From Nymphaea colorata (Eukaryota > Streptophyta > Magnoliopsida > Nymphaeales > Nymphaeaceae): 64,000 nucleotides of DNA. This document shows, one piece after another, positions 48,436 through 59,180 of the stretch. The notes beneath the pieces are model-generated. The model saw only the letters and a program-made list of their open reading frames with translations, was not told the origin of the DNA and did no database searches. Where the stretch lies: the NCBI RefSeq assembly GCF_008831285.2, contig NC_045148.1, forward strand, positions 7,755,001 through 7,819,000. Reading direction: 5' to 3'. The first letter of the stretch is position 1. Every line of letters starts with the position of its first letter. Position numbers and translations under genes: made by a program.

Positions 48436-50524
48436 GGGGGAAAGTGCCATCATGGTAGTTGACGAAATGGTGCATCACTCAACAGCAGAAGAGAAAAGAC
48501 TCTCTCTCTATATATAAAAGGAGCTAAAGGGCCTCCATTGGTATTCACACAAAAACACTTGCATCAACGGACAGCAAAAGAGAAAAAGGATCTTCTACGG
48601 AGTTCTTTTTCTTTCACGCTCCACTTTTGGCATGTAAAAACTAAAAAGTTCCAAGTTTCGTGCTTCGAACCGATGAAGTCTCACGCCCCCCTGTTTTCTC
48701 CCCGCGCCCAGAAATGAGAATGAAACACTGTTGATCTACATGTTCCCGTGGAGTTTTGCCCCTGAAGAACCATGTGTTTCTCAATTTCCTTTTAGTCATT
48801 CATCACTTCTGGAGGGAGAAGGAGAGAAAGAGAGATAATAGCTTTTGCGTTGCTCTTCATCTAATGGAGGCTAAAACTTGATCTCTTCTGATGATAATGA
48901 CAGAAGATCAGCGGAAACTAAATATTCTACCAGAAGAAAGCAAAAAAAAATAGTGATGGACATTTTGTGGTTTTCCGGATTGTTTTTTTTTTTTTCCTTC
49001 AGTAGGCTTTCAGATTTGTTTTCTTAAATTTAATCAGCGATTATTTTTACACGGAAGCTCCTCATATTCCTCCGATCAACAATGCCGGTTGTTTCTCACT
49101 TTTTGCTACAGTCGTTTGTATGGGTTCCTTGTATTGATTTCTAGTCTTTTGACTTCTGTCAGAGAGAAAAAGATTTGTCCAGCGAGCTGAAAGTGAAGAT
49201 CGAGGACCTGAAAGCCAAAATCGTATCCCTTAGGAAACAGAAGTTTGAGCTGAAGAGCAAGCTTGTGGAAATGCAATCACTGACAACTTCTCTCCAAGAA
49301 AAGCATCGAGCCCTAGGTGCAGAGGTGGAGGAGAAGCAGAAACAGATAGAAAACCTCAGCAGGAGAAAAGGCCTCTCAAGGAAAATGTATATGCAACTGA
49401 TAGCATTGAGAGAAATCTTAAAACACAAAGAAGATGAGATCCATGAACTCAAGCACCAGAATGCAAACATGCCATCAGAGCATTCTGCTGGCTCCAACGA
49501 AACTGCAAGTTTTCGGTCTAACGTTACAGCTATAAGGAGCGTATTGGACAGAGAAAATGGTACAGATAGGGTGCAAGGATCTGCTTCGAGAGGTCAACGG
49601 GATGAACACACACAAAATCCCCAGGATGGAGAACGCCCGAGACAAGGTGATCAAAGTAAAGGGATCAGCAGAGATAGTGTTAGCTCCACCAAAGGGCAGC
49701 CAGCCAATGTGGAAGCTGTGAACAAAGAACAAGGCAATGAAACTATTCAAGATGTCAATGCAGACAAACAAACTGAACATGCAAGAAGAGGCGCAGTCAA
49801 ACGAGAAGTGAATGTAAATGCTGGTGACATGTTATCTCTTCATGAAACTTCACAGGCTGCTCATTTCATCCAAATGCCAGTCGATATAAGCAATGACACC
49901 GTTGATCCAAGAGCAAAGGTCCAGGATGGTGATGTCAAAGCGTTGGAGAAACGGCAAACTGAAAATGCTGAGACAAGTCAAGTTGAAACAAATGAAAATA
50001 CTCGGAGCGGACGAGAAACGGTCACCCTCCTCGCCGGTACCGGACAACCACGGCAACCAAACATTTCCCAAGACACTGCCGGGGAAAGGCAAGCTGAACA
50101 TAAAAGAGAACATATAGATCGTCCTGCAGAAGCCTTACCTGATGCTAATATCATCAGTGAGCTGCAGAACAGCATCAAAACCATTAAAGTGAACCAATCA
50201 GACGTTCAAGCTGCGGACGATCCGGAGAATATAAAGGATAGCAATGCCCAGCAGCATCAGCAGAAAGATAAGTCTGTTGACTCTAAGGGCCTAGAGAATG
50301 GTGGGGCTGCCCATGCATTCAGGCAACCAGAACATGTAGATGACTCCAACGGTGAGGTCCAAAAATCAAACCCAGAAACTGAAGTTACAAACGATGCTGA
50401 AGAAGATGATGATGGTGATGCGTTTGATGAAGCCTTAGATGACATACCAGAGGATGAAAGAAGAGACACAGAACCCGAGAACTATCAAGACGATAAAGGT
50501 GTCGACGAGGTTTCTGAAATGTAG
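48194..50524 (+). CDS. Membrane-anchored coiled-coil protein, two exons
   Basis: Exon 1 is 48194-48364 and exon 2 is 49163-50524. The junction CAG|GTCTCT ... tgtcag|AGAGAA is in phase 0 and gives 510 aa. The N-terminus MASPRGRGRPYGVMLLLAFA carries a basic patch followed by one membrane span (about 12-30). Heptad-rich, highly charged sequence from about 55 to 156 predicts a long coiled coil. Residues 160-510 are polar and apparently unstructured, ending in an acidic tail (EEDDDGDAFDEALDD). The topology resembles a golgin-like or tether-like protein. I believe an uncharacterised plant family starts with this same basic-patch plus membrane-span segment, but I cannot name it. Function is unknown. 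An open frame extends upstream of the ATG; the ATG at 48194 gives the membrane-anchor start. Confidence 0.85.
48365..48436. repeat. (CT)n(GT)n microsatellite overlapping a splice donor
   Basis: The first GT of this tract is the 5' splice site of the coiled-coil gene's only intron (GTCTCTCTCT). About 27 CT units are followed by about 8 GT units. Confidence 0.9.
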
Positions 50525-52286
50525 TTGATAAATATACAATCTAGACGGTAGAAAAATAAGTCATGCTCCTTCTCAGCATTAGTTTTCCCCTTGTGTCTTA
50601 ACCATGTTAATGAAATCAAACTAAGAACTTTTTCAACATGGGTTGATTATTCTCTCGCCATAGCTTCAGATTTACATTCATAGATGAAGTGGAAATGCGA
50701 AGAACTGAACAAGCAAGCAGGTCTGGAGTCACCGGATTCTGTTTCGGAGTTCAAAATTCGCAAAATGAAACAAGGTGAAAAAAGCAAGCACAAATTGTCA
50801 CAGAAAAGCTCCAAACTTTGCAAAACTTGTCACAGAAAAGCTCCAAACTTTGCAAAACGGAAATGTTCCACAGCCAAAATGCTCTTCTCTAGATGCGTGC
50901 CAGGGCAGATCTTTATTTGCGAATGCTGAAGAAGGTAACCTCTCTGGTAGCTCCACGCAATTTAATGGGCTGCTTCAGCTACTTTCTGCAAAGACAATCA
51001 AAGAAACGAAGTTAAAAAGACCAAACATTGTAAACAATGAGATGAACCTCTAATTGTCTAAAATGAGACTCATCAAGTAAAAAATACATAAAATGGCTGT
51101 ACACAAAATACAAAATTGTCCGACTAAAACATTTAAAGGTTATGCTTATAAGGTATAGCATTAAAGAGCATATTATTGAATTTATCCCAGATCCGTCTTG
51201 CGTCGCACATATCACAGAAAACTGATCATTAGTCACGTTTACCAGGTAAGCCAACCAGGTATAAAATGCCACTCCATTCTAGAGGATGTGTTTGGAGTCT
51301 ATGGATATGGATGCAGCCTGCATGTACAGATAGAAGATATCGTAGATTTGTTTATTAAAGTTCGATAAACATGATAATGAATATGATAATGAATAAGTAG
51401 AAATCATAGGTTTGCATGTGCTAAAGAGCACTGAAATGAGAAGAAAAAGTGTGATAACATTGCCTTGACATGTTTCTTCAAATAAATTGGATGAAGTTGT
51501 CTAATTTTTTAAAGAAAAAAAGTGTGACTTTCTGCATTTTAAAAGTAAAGAATTACCACGTATACTCCATGAGGCATGAATACTTCACTTTTTTCAAACA
51601 CAGAGGTACCCAAGAGCTCGACATCCTCCTTATGTTCACGCTTCCAGATATTGAAGACCTAAGCCTAGTTATAGAACCTCTCTCTCTCACACACAATTAA
51701 AATAAGAAAACTAAGGAACAGTTGGTATGGTAACAGCTGAAAATTTCTAAGATGATATGCATAGGGTGTGTCTGATGGAGGGAACATCACTCATGAAGTA
51801 TATCTCTCACATGTTCCCCTTCAAACACAGAGAAGTCATCCACAGATCATTTCATCATAAGGGTGACTTTCTATGCTAAGAAAGTGGTGGAAAGAGTTAG
51901 AACCATGAAGAACTTCTCCAGGGTAAGGGGAACCGAGATTAATTCTCTAGGCCATCAAACACGCAGAGAGAGAGAGAGAAAGATTTCTGGCTGCATGTTC
52001 GTACATAAATTTATGGTAACGGAAAGCATCGCAAAAAGTCTCAGGTAGGTACTTGTAAACTTTTGCAATCTTCAAGCACATCCAAGGAACTTTCATGATG
52101 ATCGAACAAAAAGGTTATGACTGTCAAATGTCATAGACAATGACGATTATTTTCCATGCATCAAAATGGTGCTTTTGTTTAAAAATTTTACATGTGAACA
52201 GTAAGATAGGCAAGATAATGTGATGTCATTCCTCGTAAAGGATCGTAATGCATGCAGACAACAAAGTACAAATTTGATCACAAAAT
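50525..52286. other. Intergenic, 3' flank of the coiled-coil gene
   Basis: Probable 3' untranslated sequence first. A 32-bp tandem repeat lies at 50795-50858 (two copies starting TTGTCACAGAAAAGCTCC). The remainder is AT-rich with no supported gene. Confidence 0.55.
50795..50858. repeat. 32-bp tandem repeat, two copies
   Basis: Copies 50795-50826 and 50827-50858 are nearly identical, differing only at the end. Confidence 0.9.
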
Positions 52287-52707
52287 TAGGGGTGAACATA
52301 AGCGAATGTTGACAAAGCTGTGGCAGACCAAGCTGCGCTCAACCCTCATAATGCTCAGCCCAAGCTTGAACCCAAGTCAAGCTGAGTATTGAGCCAAGCC
52401 GACTAGGAGCCAGACGTTCCCTTTTCCAATAAAGGGACCCAGGATGTGAAATGGAGACATAAGGTGTAAAAGCTACCATAAGAACTGATTGAATAAAGGT
52501 CACTTGTCAAGATTATGTAAAAGGATCTCATAGATGAAATTTTACGATTACACTGAGCTCACTCGAGCTTTAACAAGTTGAGTCCGTGTAACTTGAAGTA
52601 AACTCTCTAAATTGCTCATGTTAAGCTAACAGCTCAAACTCAACTCATCTAACAAATGATTTGAGTTTTGGCCGAGCTCATGCTACTTAATTAATTGTTC
52701 AGTCCTA
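52287..52707. mobile_element. hAT-type MITE, diverged relative of 782-1229
   Basis: Begins TAGGGGTGAACA and ends TGTTCAGTCCTA (inverted match at 10 of 12). Flanking 8-mers are CACAAAAT (52279-52286) and CACATAAG (52708-52715), agreeing at 6 of 8 bases. The interior is rich in CTCGAGCTTTAAC and GAGTTGAGT-like phrases, as in the element at 782-1229. Confidence 0.65.
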
Positions 52708-53414
52708 CACATAAGCACACATAAGATGGTGCAATGCAAGGAACTCAGATAATTCTTGCCGTTTCATCACTAAGAATGAAATACGCAGAAGGAACATATT
52801 ACCCACTTTACAAATGATGCCACAAAGCTCTCTAGATAAAAATGACAAAGTCCAAGAAAGAGGACATGGCCAAACGAGCCAATTGGCAGGCCAATGTGAT
52901 TTTTTGTCTAAAACACTTTCATTGTATAAAGATTGAAAACGACCATAACAGGTCAAAACTAGCCATATAGTGACTCACACCCTCTACGACCAAATTGGAC
53001 ATCACCTCGTTTGATGCATAGACTCTGAAGCATCATCTGTCAGATAAAAGCTTGCAGACTGCAGTCATACACGCACAGGCAAATATAAAACATGTAACAC
53101 CCCAAATCCACTTCTTCTAGAAAGTGGCAAGTTTAATATGACCTAGGACCAAATGGCAAAAACGATGCTCAATATCTGCAGTGTCCGTCAACCAGGAGGT
53201 GAATATATCTACCAAATTATTCGCCATAATTCACCCACTAAAAGCAGCAAATGGTGACATTTAAAGGCACAAATATTGAACCCTTAACAGATACAGTTGG
53301 AACTATGTTTTGAGCTAATTCCTATTAAAATATCATAATCAAATTTTACACTTTTATATATGTCAAAATGATAGCACTTCATATAATAGGAAATGAAGCA
53401 TTGAAAATAGATAC
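52708..53414. other. Region downstream of the third exon of the minus-strand gene
   Basis: May contain the terminal exon of the small membrane-protein gene. One candidate acceptor (tgcag) near 53058 on the minus strand opens a short in-phase frame of 18 codons. Nothing else is recognised. Confidence 0.35.
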
Positions 53415-55826
53415 CTCTTCCTTCTTGTCCTTTTTCCCACCAGAAAATGCCTTATAACCTCCATATATCAACAAACCCCATCCAGACAATGAGACAATCA
53501 CAAACTGCACAGGCAAAAGCTCAAAGTTTACTATCCTAACGGCAAGATATACTTTCAGAAATCTTTGAAGCACAGGCTATATTACGGAATTAAGCAGAAA
53601 ACAAGAGGAAAGGGTAGCCAAATAACTTGGTTTTAGAACTATTCTCACAATATATATTATTTTCAGGAACACTTTGAGGGAATTGTTGAGTTCAGAAAAT
53701 GAATTCTCGTGCAAGGATCCATATGAAGATTGGGTTTAGACAAATACTCTGAAGCTAATAAAATTTCGTTCAAACAAACATACCATATTTTAAATTTTTA
53801 ATCTTTGCAGCAATTTGATCAATTACGCTATATATTCAATGACACAATGTCTCCTCTTCTGTGCTGAAACCCATGGATTAAAACAGAACTTTTGCAAACT
53901 TTAGAATATTTAAAGCATTATCACATACATCATGTACGAGTACGGGTATAATATGGCAAAGTTGTATATCTCAAGAATATAAAATCTCAGATATTTTTAA
54001 AAAAATTTAAAACATTTAATAAATCCTGAAAATTATAAAAATTAATAAAAATACGAAAAAAACGCATATAATACACGTTTTTTCACATTTTTTTATTTTC
54101 CGACTTTTTTTAAAAAAAAAAGACACATCAAATTGCCGTTTTATACAGCTGACTTATTTTTCGGGTATTATACACGTTTTTTTTCAAATAATATGTGCTT
54201 TATGTGACAATAATTTAAAGATGATAGATCAATCAAGCACACTTATACCAACACCAATTTAGGTATAAGGGGAACAAATAGATCTTGAAACAACACTCAC
54301 ATGCTCCTCCTTCCACTTAGATGGACTCAATGGATCCTGCCAACAGTTGACCCTTGGTGGTCCATGATGGTCTGCAAACAATCAAACAAATTCAAGCCAA
54401 TCCCAAAGGAAGAACATAATTAAAGTTTGCTTATTCCCTAGACATGATCCAGTAACTGCCATATATTAAAGAGAAACAGTAGTAACGTCTCTAGTGAAAG
54501 GAGGAAAGCAGTTGTGGTCTATCTTCCTAAGATCAAACTTTATATCGTCTAGATTAGCAAAGCAAACATAATATTGTAAGTTCAAATAAAAGGAGAATAA
54601 TGAGAAAGTGTCCCCAGATGCTAAATTTGTAAGTTTAACAGGACCAGCATAATAAAAACCCTAAATCAGTCCTACAGTGTGCATAAATAACTAAAGAAAC
54701 ATGATTCCCCGGATTAGCCATCTTTGCTGCACTTCATCTACTGCACCCAAGAATGAATATCAGCTTTGGGTTAAATCAAGCCAGATATGTATAATCCTAT
54801 ACCCTCTATCCTACTCAATCGTTTTCCGCAACACTCAGATGTTTGCTAAAGAAACATAGCAATATACTGCGAAGAAGTTTGCTTCTTGTGGTTCCAAGAC
54901 ATTTATTTTCATTGCCGTTCTCCAGAAAAGTGATGCCTCATTTTTACCACCACAACGAAATCTCATTGCTTGGCTTTCGTGTGGTATCACAAATAGAAAT
55001 GGAAGGAAGGAAACTGAACAGAATGAGCCCAAAAGAAGGGAGAGTAAGCTAGAAAATTCACATAGAAAACTCGCATTGCACATATAAAAATTGGCAGTCT
55101 AGAATTGAGATCAACTCCCCAGTTTGTCTGCATTCATGAACTCCGTAAAGAAGAGTTTCCCTTTTATCCTTTTTCATGTTTTCAACAATATTTATTTGAA
55201 CCTGATCCACATTCCTCATCTACTTGATATCTAATCATGTGTGGCAAAAAACCAGATGTACCAAATCCCTGTTGGAAAAGCAACGATGACATGAATTGAT
55301 CGCCAAAAAACAATGGCCTAGTGGACGGCCGATCGCGCCGTCCGATCGAAGAACCGCTTAAATAAAGAATAGGAAAAGAATGTAGTGGTATATCTACGCG
55401 TTGGTCCTTCAGATTACGAAAACGATGACTGAATGGAGTCAACCAAAAGGGGAGGAGGAAAAAAAATGCCTTATTGCTTTAATTTGCCCTTTGCGAATTT
55501 GGCATAAACTTGCGAGCTAAAATCACCACCAAACTTCTAAAAATAAGGAAAGGAAAATATAAATAGATCAGTCTACCCTAATTTTCAACAAATTAGAACT
55601 TAGAAGGAAGGGGGAAAAATGAAGAAGGCAGAAAATTCAAACCCTAATGACTACCATGAAGAGAGATACAAGGAGAAGGGGAGGAATGGATGATACCTCC
55701 ACCACCGGCCATGCCACGCCGCTGGAGCAGCTTAGGGGCTTGAACCCCAGGCGCGGGCGATTGGGACAGCCTGAGGGCGTTGCCCAAAGAGGTGGCACGG
55801 CGCGCCGCCGCCCCCCAAGCAGCCAT
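53415..55826 (-). CDS. Small mitochondrial-type single-span membrane protein (possible complex I subunit)
   Basis: Exons in transcript order: 55826-55697, 54371-54301 and 53504 to 53415 or beyond. The first two junctions are GT-AG and in phase, giving 97 residues so far. Residues 1-38 are rich in Ala/Arg/Ser without acidic residues, like a mitochondrial presequence. MAGGG-DHHGPP follows, then QDPLSPSKWKEEH, a membrane span (FVIVSLSGWGLLIYGG) and the basic tail SGGKKDKKEE. The layout DP..W...F-membrane span-basic tail suggests a small accessory subunit of a respiratory complex, possibly ESSS/NDUFB11-like; this is a weak match made from memory. The third exon either ends at a donor GAG|GTATCT, with a terminal exon further down, or reads on for 11 codons to a stop at 53379. 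Confidence 0.75.
53940..54200. repeat. AT-rich repeat inside an intron, related to the 8740-9720 arms
   Basis: Contains GTATTATACACGTTTTTTT near 54165 and an inverted AATACACGTTTTTTC near 54072, with long A and T runs. It resembles the arms of the inverted repeat at 8740-9720. It lies in intron 2 of the small membrane-protein gene. Confidence 0.5.
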
Positions 55827-56430
55827 TCTCCGGGAACTTCGACGAGAGAGAGAGAGAGAGAGAAGCAGAGAGGTTGCTGGCGAAATGACTCCGACTGCTT
55901 AGGAAGAACACGAGTAAGAAACCCAACTTTGTATTTAACTAGGATTTTCAGTGCCGACGATTATTTTTCAAAGAGGGAAGAAAATCAACGCGTAAATTTT
56001 TAATAACGTTAACATGCATTTTTTTCCGAAGGACTTGGAGTCCTATGAAATTCATTTGCCTAATATAATGAAAGTTTATATTATCTGAACTACGTAATAA
56101 GGTCACGAACGCTATAAGTAAGATTAATTTGAGATTAACTGAGAAAAAAACATGTAGCTGATAAAAACTCGGTGATGTCATTTTCCAGAGAAAAAACACA
56201 TAACTTTTCTTTTTTAAAATAAAAGTATATCACAGCTCAAGAATTTCCTCATATTTTAGGCGTTTTTCGGCAGTAATAATCGATGGAACAAATTTGGTTG
56301 CAACTTAAGACCTTCAAAGTCAAATAGAAACGCCAAAATGATATTCCAAATAATCTACAAAACTTGAAGCGCATAACTAAATTATCCAGCTGGGAAGAAA
56401 AGAAAAAAAAATTTCAGAGAGTCGTCGAAT
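55827..56430. other. 5' flank between the membrane-protein gene and the tRNA gene
   Basis: Contains a (GA)n tract at 55845-55862 close to the ATG, consistent with a 5' leader. Nothing else is recognised. Confidence 0.5.
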
Positions 56431-56504
56431 GGCCTATTAGCTCAGTTGGTTAGAGCGTCGTGCTAATAACGCGAAGGTCGCAGGTTCGAGACCTGCATGG
56501 GCCA
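56431..56504 (+). tRNA. trnI-AAU: tRNA-Ile (anticodon AAU)
   Basis: A 74-base cloverleaf without intron. The acceptor stem GGCCTAT pairs with ATGGGCC (one G-U pair) and A is the discriminator base. The D arm contains TAGCTCAGTTGG (box A). The anticodon stem-loop is TCGTG-CTAATAA-CGCGA with anticodon AAT. The T arm contains GGTTCGAGACC (box B). CCA is not encoded, as expected for a nuclear gene. A T7 run at 56522-56528 can end RNA polymerase III transcription. The anticodon A34 would be deaminated to inosine to read AUU and AUC codons. Confidence 0.97.
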
Positions 56505-56521
56505 CAAATCTGGTTCTTTCC

Positions 56522-56528
56522 TTTTTTT
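56522..56528 (+). terminator. Pol III terminator of tRNA-Ile
   Basis: A run of seven T residues, 18 bases past the tRNA 3' end. Confidence 0.75.
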
Positions 56529-56785
56529 CGCTTTTCTTTTGTACATTTCAATTTTAGTGCACTCCATTCATTTTCCGTTTCTTAGAGAACTGAGTTAGCT
56601 GCATTTATGTGCGACTTTGGTGGGACCAAGATGCTTAGCATTGAGATAAAAGCATACAAAGGTCACTGATAGACCAAATACTTTGAGGCACTCTCATTGG
56701 TGGAAATCTACATCCGTCGATCCCTGCCTGTGAAAAATAGTTCCCTGCCTCCTTGCCACTAGAGTTCCTCCAAAACTCACTCCGT

Positions 56786-57204
56786 CTTATAACTTGTTTC
56801 AGTAACTGCGATTCTCACAACAGCGCCTCTACTGAACTACAGAGGAAGATAGAGAAAGAAAGCGTAAAAAATGGCAGCCACCTTGCAGGCACCCTTGTCG
56901 ACAACTCATTTGTAGGCAAAACAAGAAGCTCCAACTCCAACTCCCTAAGAGATGTTGTTTGCCTTGGGAATGGAAGATTCACCATCTTATAACTTGTTTC
57001 ATTAACTGCGACTCTCACAACAGCACCGCTACTGAACTACAGAGGAAGAAAGAGAAAAAAAGCATAAAAAATGGCAGCCACCTTGACTTCTGCCAAATCT
57101 GCAGGCCCCTTGTCGACAACCCATTTCTAGGCAAAACAAGAAGCTCCAACTCCAACTCCCTAAGAGACGTTGCGTTGTTTGCTGTGGGAATGGAAGATTC
57201 ACTA
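56786..57204 (+). repeat. Tandem duplication of the LHCB3 leader and first exon
   Basis: Copy 1 (56786-56985) and copy 2 (56986-57204) each contain a leader, ATGGCAGCCACCTTG, a TCCAACTCCAACTCCCTAAG stretch and GGAATGGAAGATTCAC near the end. Copy 2 has extra bases after the ATG. In both copies the frame from the ATG is one base out of register with the frame reading (S/P)F(V/L)GKTRSSNSNSLRDV, so the same defect is present twice. Confidence 0.9.
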
Positions 57205-58502
57205 TGGTCTCTCTCTCTCTCTCTTGTATGTTGAATTTTCTACGTTCGCTAAGAGCATATTTTTCCCTTCGTATGATGATAGGGAAATAAGTTGTGGTAT
57301 GGCCCAAACAGGGTGAAGTACCTGGGTCCCTTCTCAGCACAGACGCCATCTTACCTGACTGGAGAGTTCCGTGGGGACTATGGATGGGACACAGTAGGAT
57401 TGTCAGCAGACCCAGAAGCCTTTGCCAGGAACAGTGGAGGTAACAAATTTGATACCATAATGGCCTACTGTGTTGATTCTTCCATCAGAAGCATCCATTC
57501 TGGTTTCTAACGTTTGGATTACAGGAAATTAATAGAATTGGAAACCAATTTAGGAACTCCAAAAACTTAACATCTGTTAACTGGGATTAAGTCTGGATCA
57601 GGAGTCACAATCCTCCAATTTCTTATTCTGTTATGCTTTTGGCCATGAAAAAACATCCTATTATTACAGACATGAAGAAAGACATGAAATGCTATAGAAA
57701 TTAATTCATGATCTTTGTGAATCCAAACAGATTTGCTGTTGGTATCTGTTAGGATCAGATAAATTTTCTTCACTGCAACTTGCACAAACTAAATTGACAA
57801 ACTAGAAGTCCCCATGACAGTTATTATGTATTAGTGCCTCTCAGCAAAAAAATTCTTACTCTGCTACTACTTGAAGTATCATGATGAAATGTTGGAATAT
57901 TCTGCCCAATGCCCATGTAATGTGAGAGTTCCTATTTAATGTTGTGATGGTTTTGGGACAGGTAATCCATGGTAGATGGGCAATGCTTGGTGCATTGGGA
58001 TGGATGACACCTGAGGTCCTGGAGAAGTGGGTAAGAGTTGACTTCAAGGAGCAGGTCTGGTTGAAGGCAGGAGCCCAGATCTTCACTAAGGGTGGGCTTG
58101 ACTACTTGGGCAACCCCAACTTAGTCCATGCACAGAGCATCCTACCTGTGCTTGCCTTCCAAGTCGTCCTCATGGGGTTTTTCGAGGGATACCGCATCCA
58201 TGGCCTTCCTGCTGTGGGAGAAGGCAACACCCTGTACCCAGGTGGACAGTACTTCGACGGTTCGACCCGCTCGGGCTCAGTACTTCAACCTGCTCGGGCT
58301 CACCGATGAGCTGGTCACCTTTGCCAAGCTCAAAGTAAAGGAGATCAAGAGTGGGAGATTTGCCATGTTCTCCATGTTTGGCTTCTTTGTTCAGGCCATT
58401 GTTACCGGCAAAGGCCCAGTTGAGAATCTCTTGGACCACCCTGACAACCCAGTTCCCAACGATGCTTAGGTCTATGCCACTAAATTTGTCCCTGGGTCTT
58501 AA
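57071..58502 (+). pseudogene. LHCB3: LHCB3 (light-harvesting chlorophyll a/b protein of LHCII) pseudogene
   Basis: Three exon-like blocks (57071 to about 57202, 57283-57439, 57962-58502) match LHCB3. Block 2 holds [19 protein letters not shown]. Block 3 holds [26 protein letters not shown] and [26 protein letters not shown] and TPEVLEKW point to LHCB3 and not LHCB1/2. Lesions: the frame from the ATG meets TAG within 20 codons; the exon 2/3 junction is out of phase, with bases apparently lost before 57439; an internal 31-base duplication (58259-58266 plus 58279-58301) shifts the frame; the conserved Trp codon near the C-terminus is TAG (58467-58469), and beyond it VYATKFVPG still reads to a TAA at 58500. 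It cannot make a functional antenna protein. Its introns remain, so it is a duplicated copy, not a retrocopy. Confidence 0.92.
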
Positions 58503-58792
58503 CTCCTAACCTTATCTAATCTTCAATGTCCATCGGCCAAGGATGTAAACTTGTTCATAGTTTGTCAATGGAATTACTTGAGACTTTTTGAGTGGTTTTT
58601 CCTCTGCCATGTGATTCTTCAAATTTCTCATGTTCCACCTCAAGAAGCATACCATAGCTGATCAGACTGGTGACCAGTAAGAATCCGATTATCAGTTTGT
58701 TTCACAAGTGCTACTCACCTGGACTGCAAAACCAAATGAAGACCGATACCCTAGTTGGCTTCTTAACTTCCTCAGGCAAATTTTGTAAAATT

Positions 58793-58838
<46 letters not shown>

Positions 58839-59180
58839 AGTGCTGCACTGAGAGAAGATTGACTATGTTTCATTGAACTTATCTGTAGCAAAAATTTATC
58901 AAGAGAAAAACTCTACAGAAAGAAAAGAAAAATACAAACTAAGCTTACAATTTAGATTTCTCCTTTCCTACATTGAGGTCATACAACTTTCTACAACATT
59001 ACATACTCTGACGGCTCGGTACAAATCACTGATTCTTCCACTTTGTGATGCGAACATGCGTAAGTTGTTTTGTTAGATATATGAAGAATGAAGTTTTAAT
59101 TACCGTGGTATGGAACATTTACAATTTCCATGACGATTATATAAGAGAAGGCATGCCAGCAGATTACATGTGTACATTTA
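58503..59180. other. Intergenic between LHCB3 pseudogene and VAL gene
   Basis: Holds a (GA)n tract at 58796-58836 and the probable 3' untranslated region of the VAL-type gene (minus strand). No gene was seen. Confidence 0.6.

Noticed and set aside
47936-48478. Minus-strand frame of 180 codons
   Set aside because: It is antisense to exon 1 of the coiled-coil gene and is largely made of microsatellite-derived Arg-Glu repeats.
58128-58469. A separate short chlorophyll-binding gene
   Set aside because: It is only the 3' part of the LHCB3 pseudogene read in the shifted frame.
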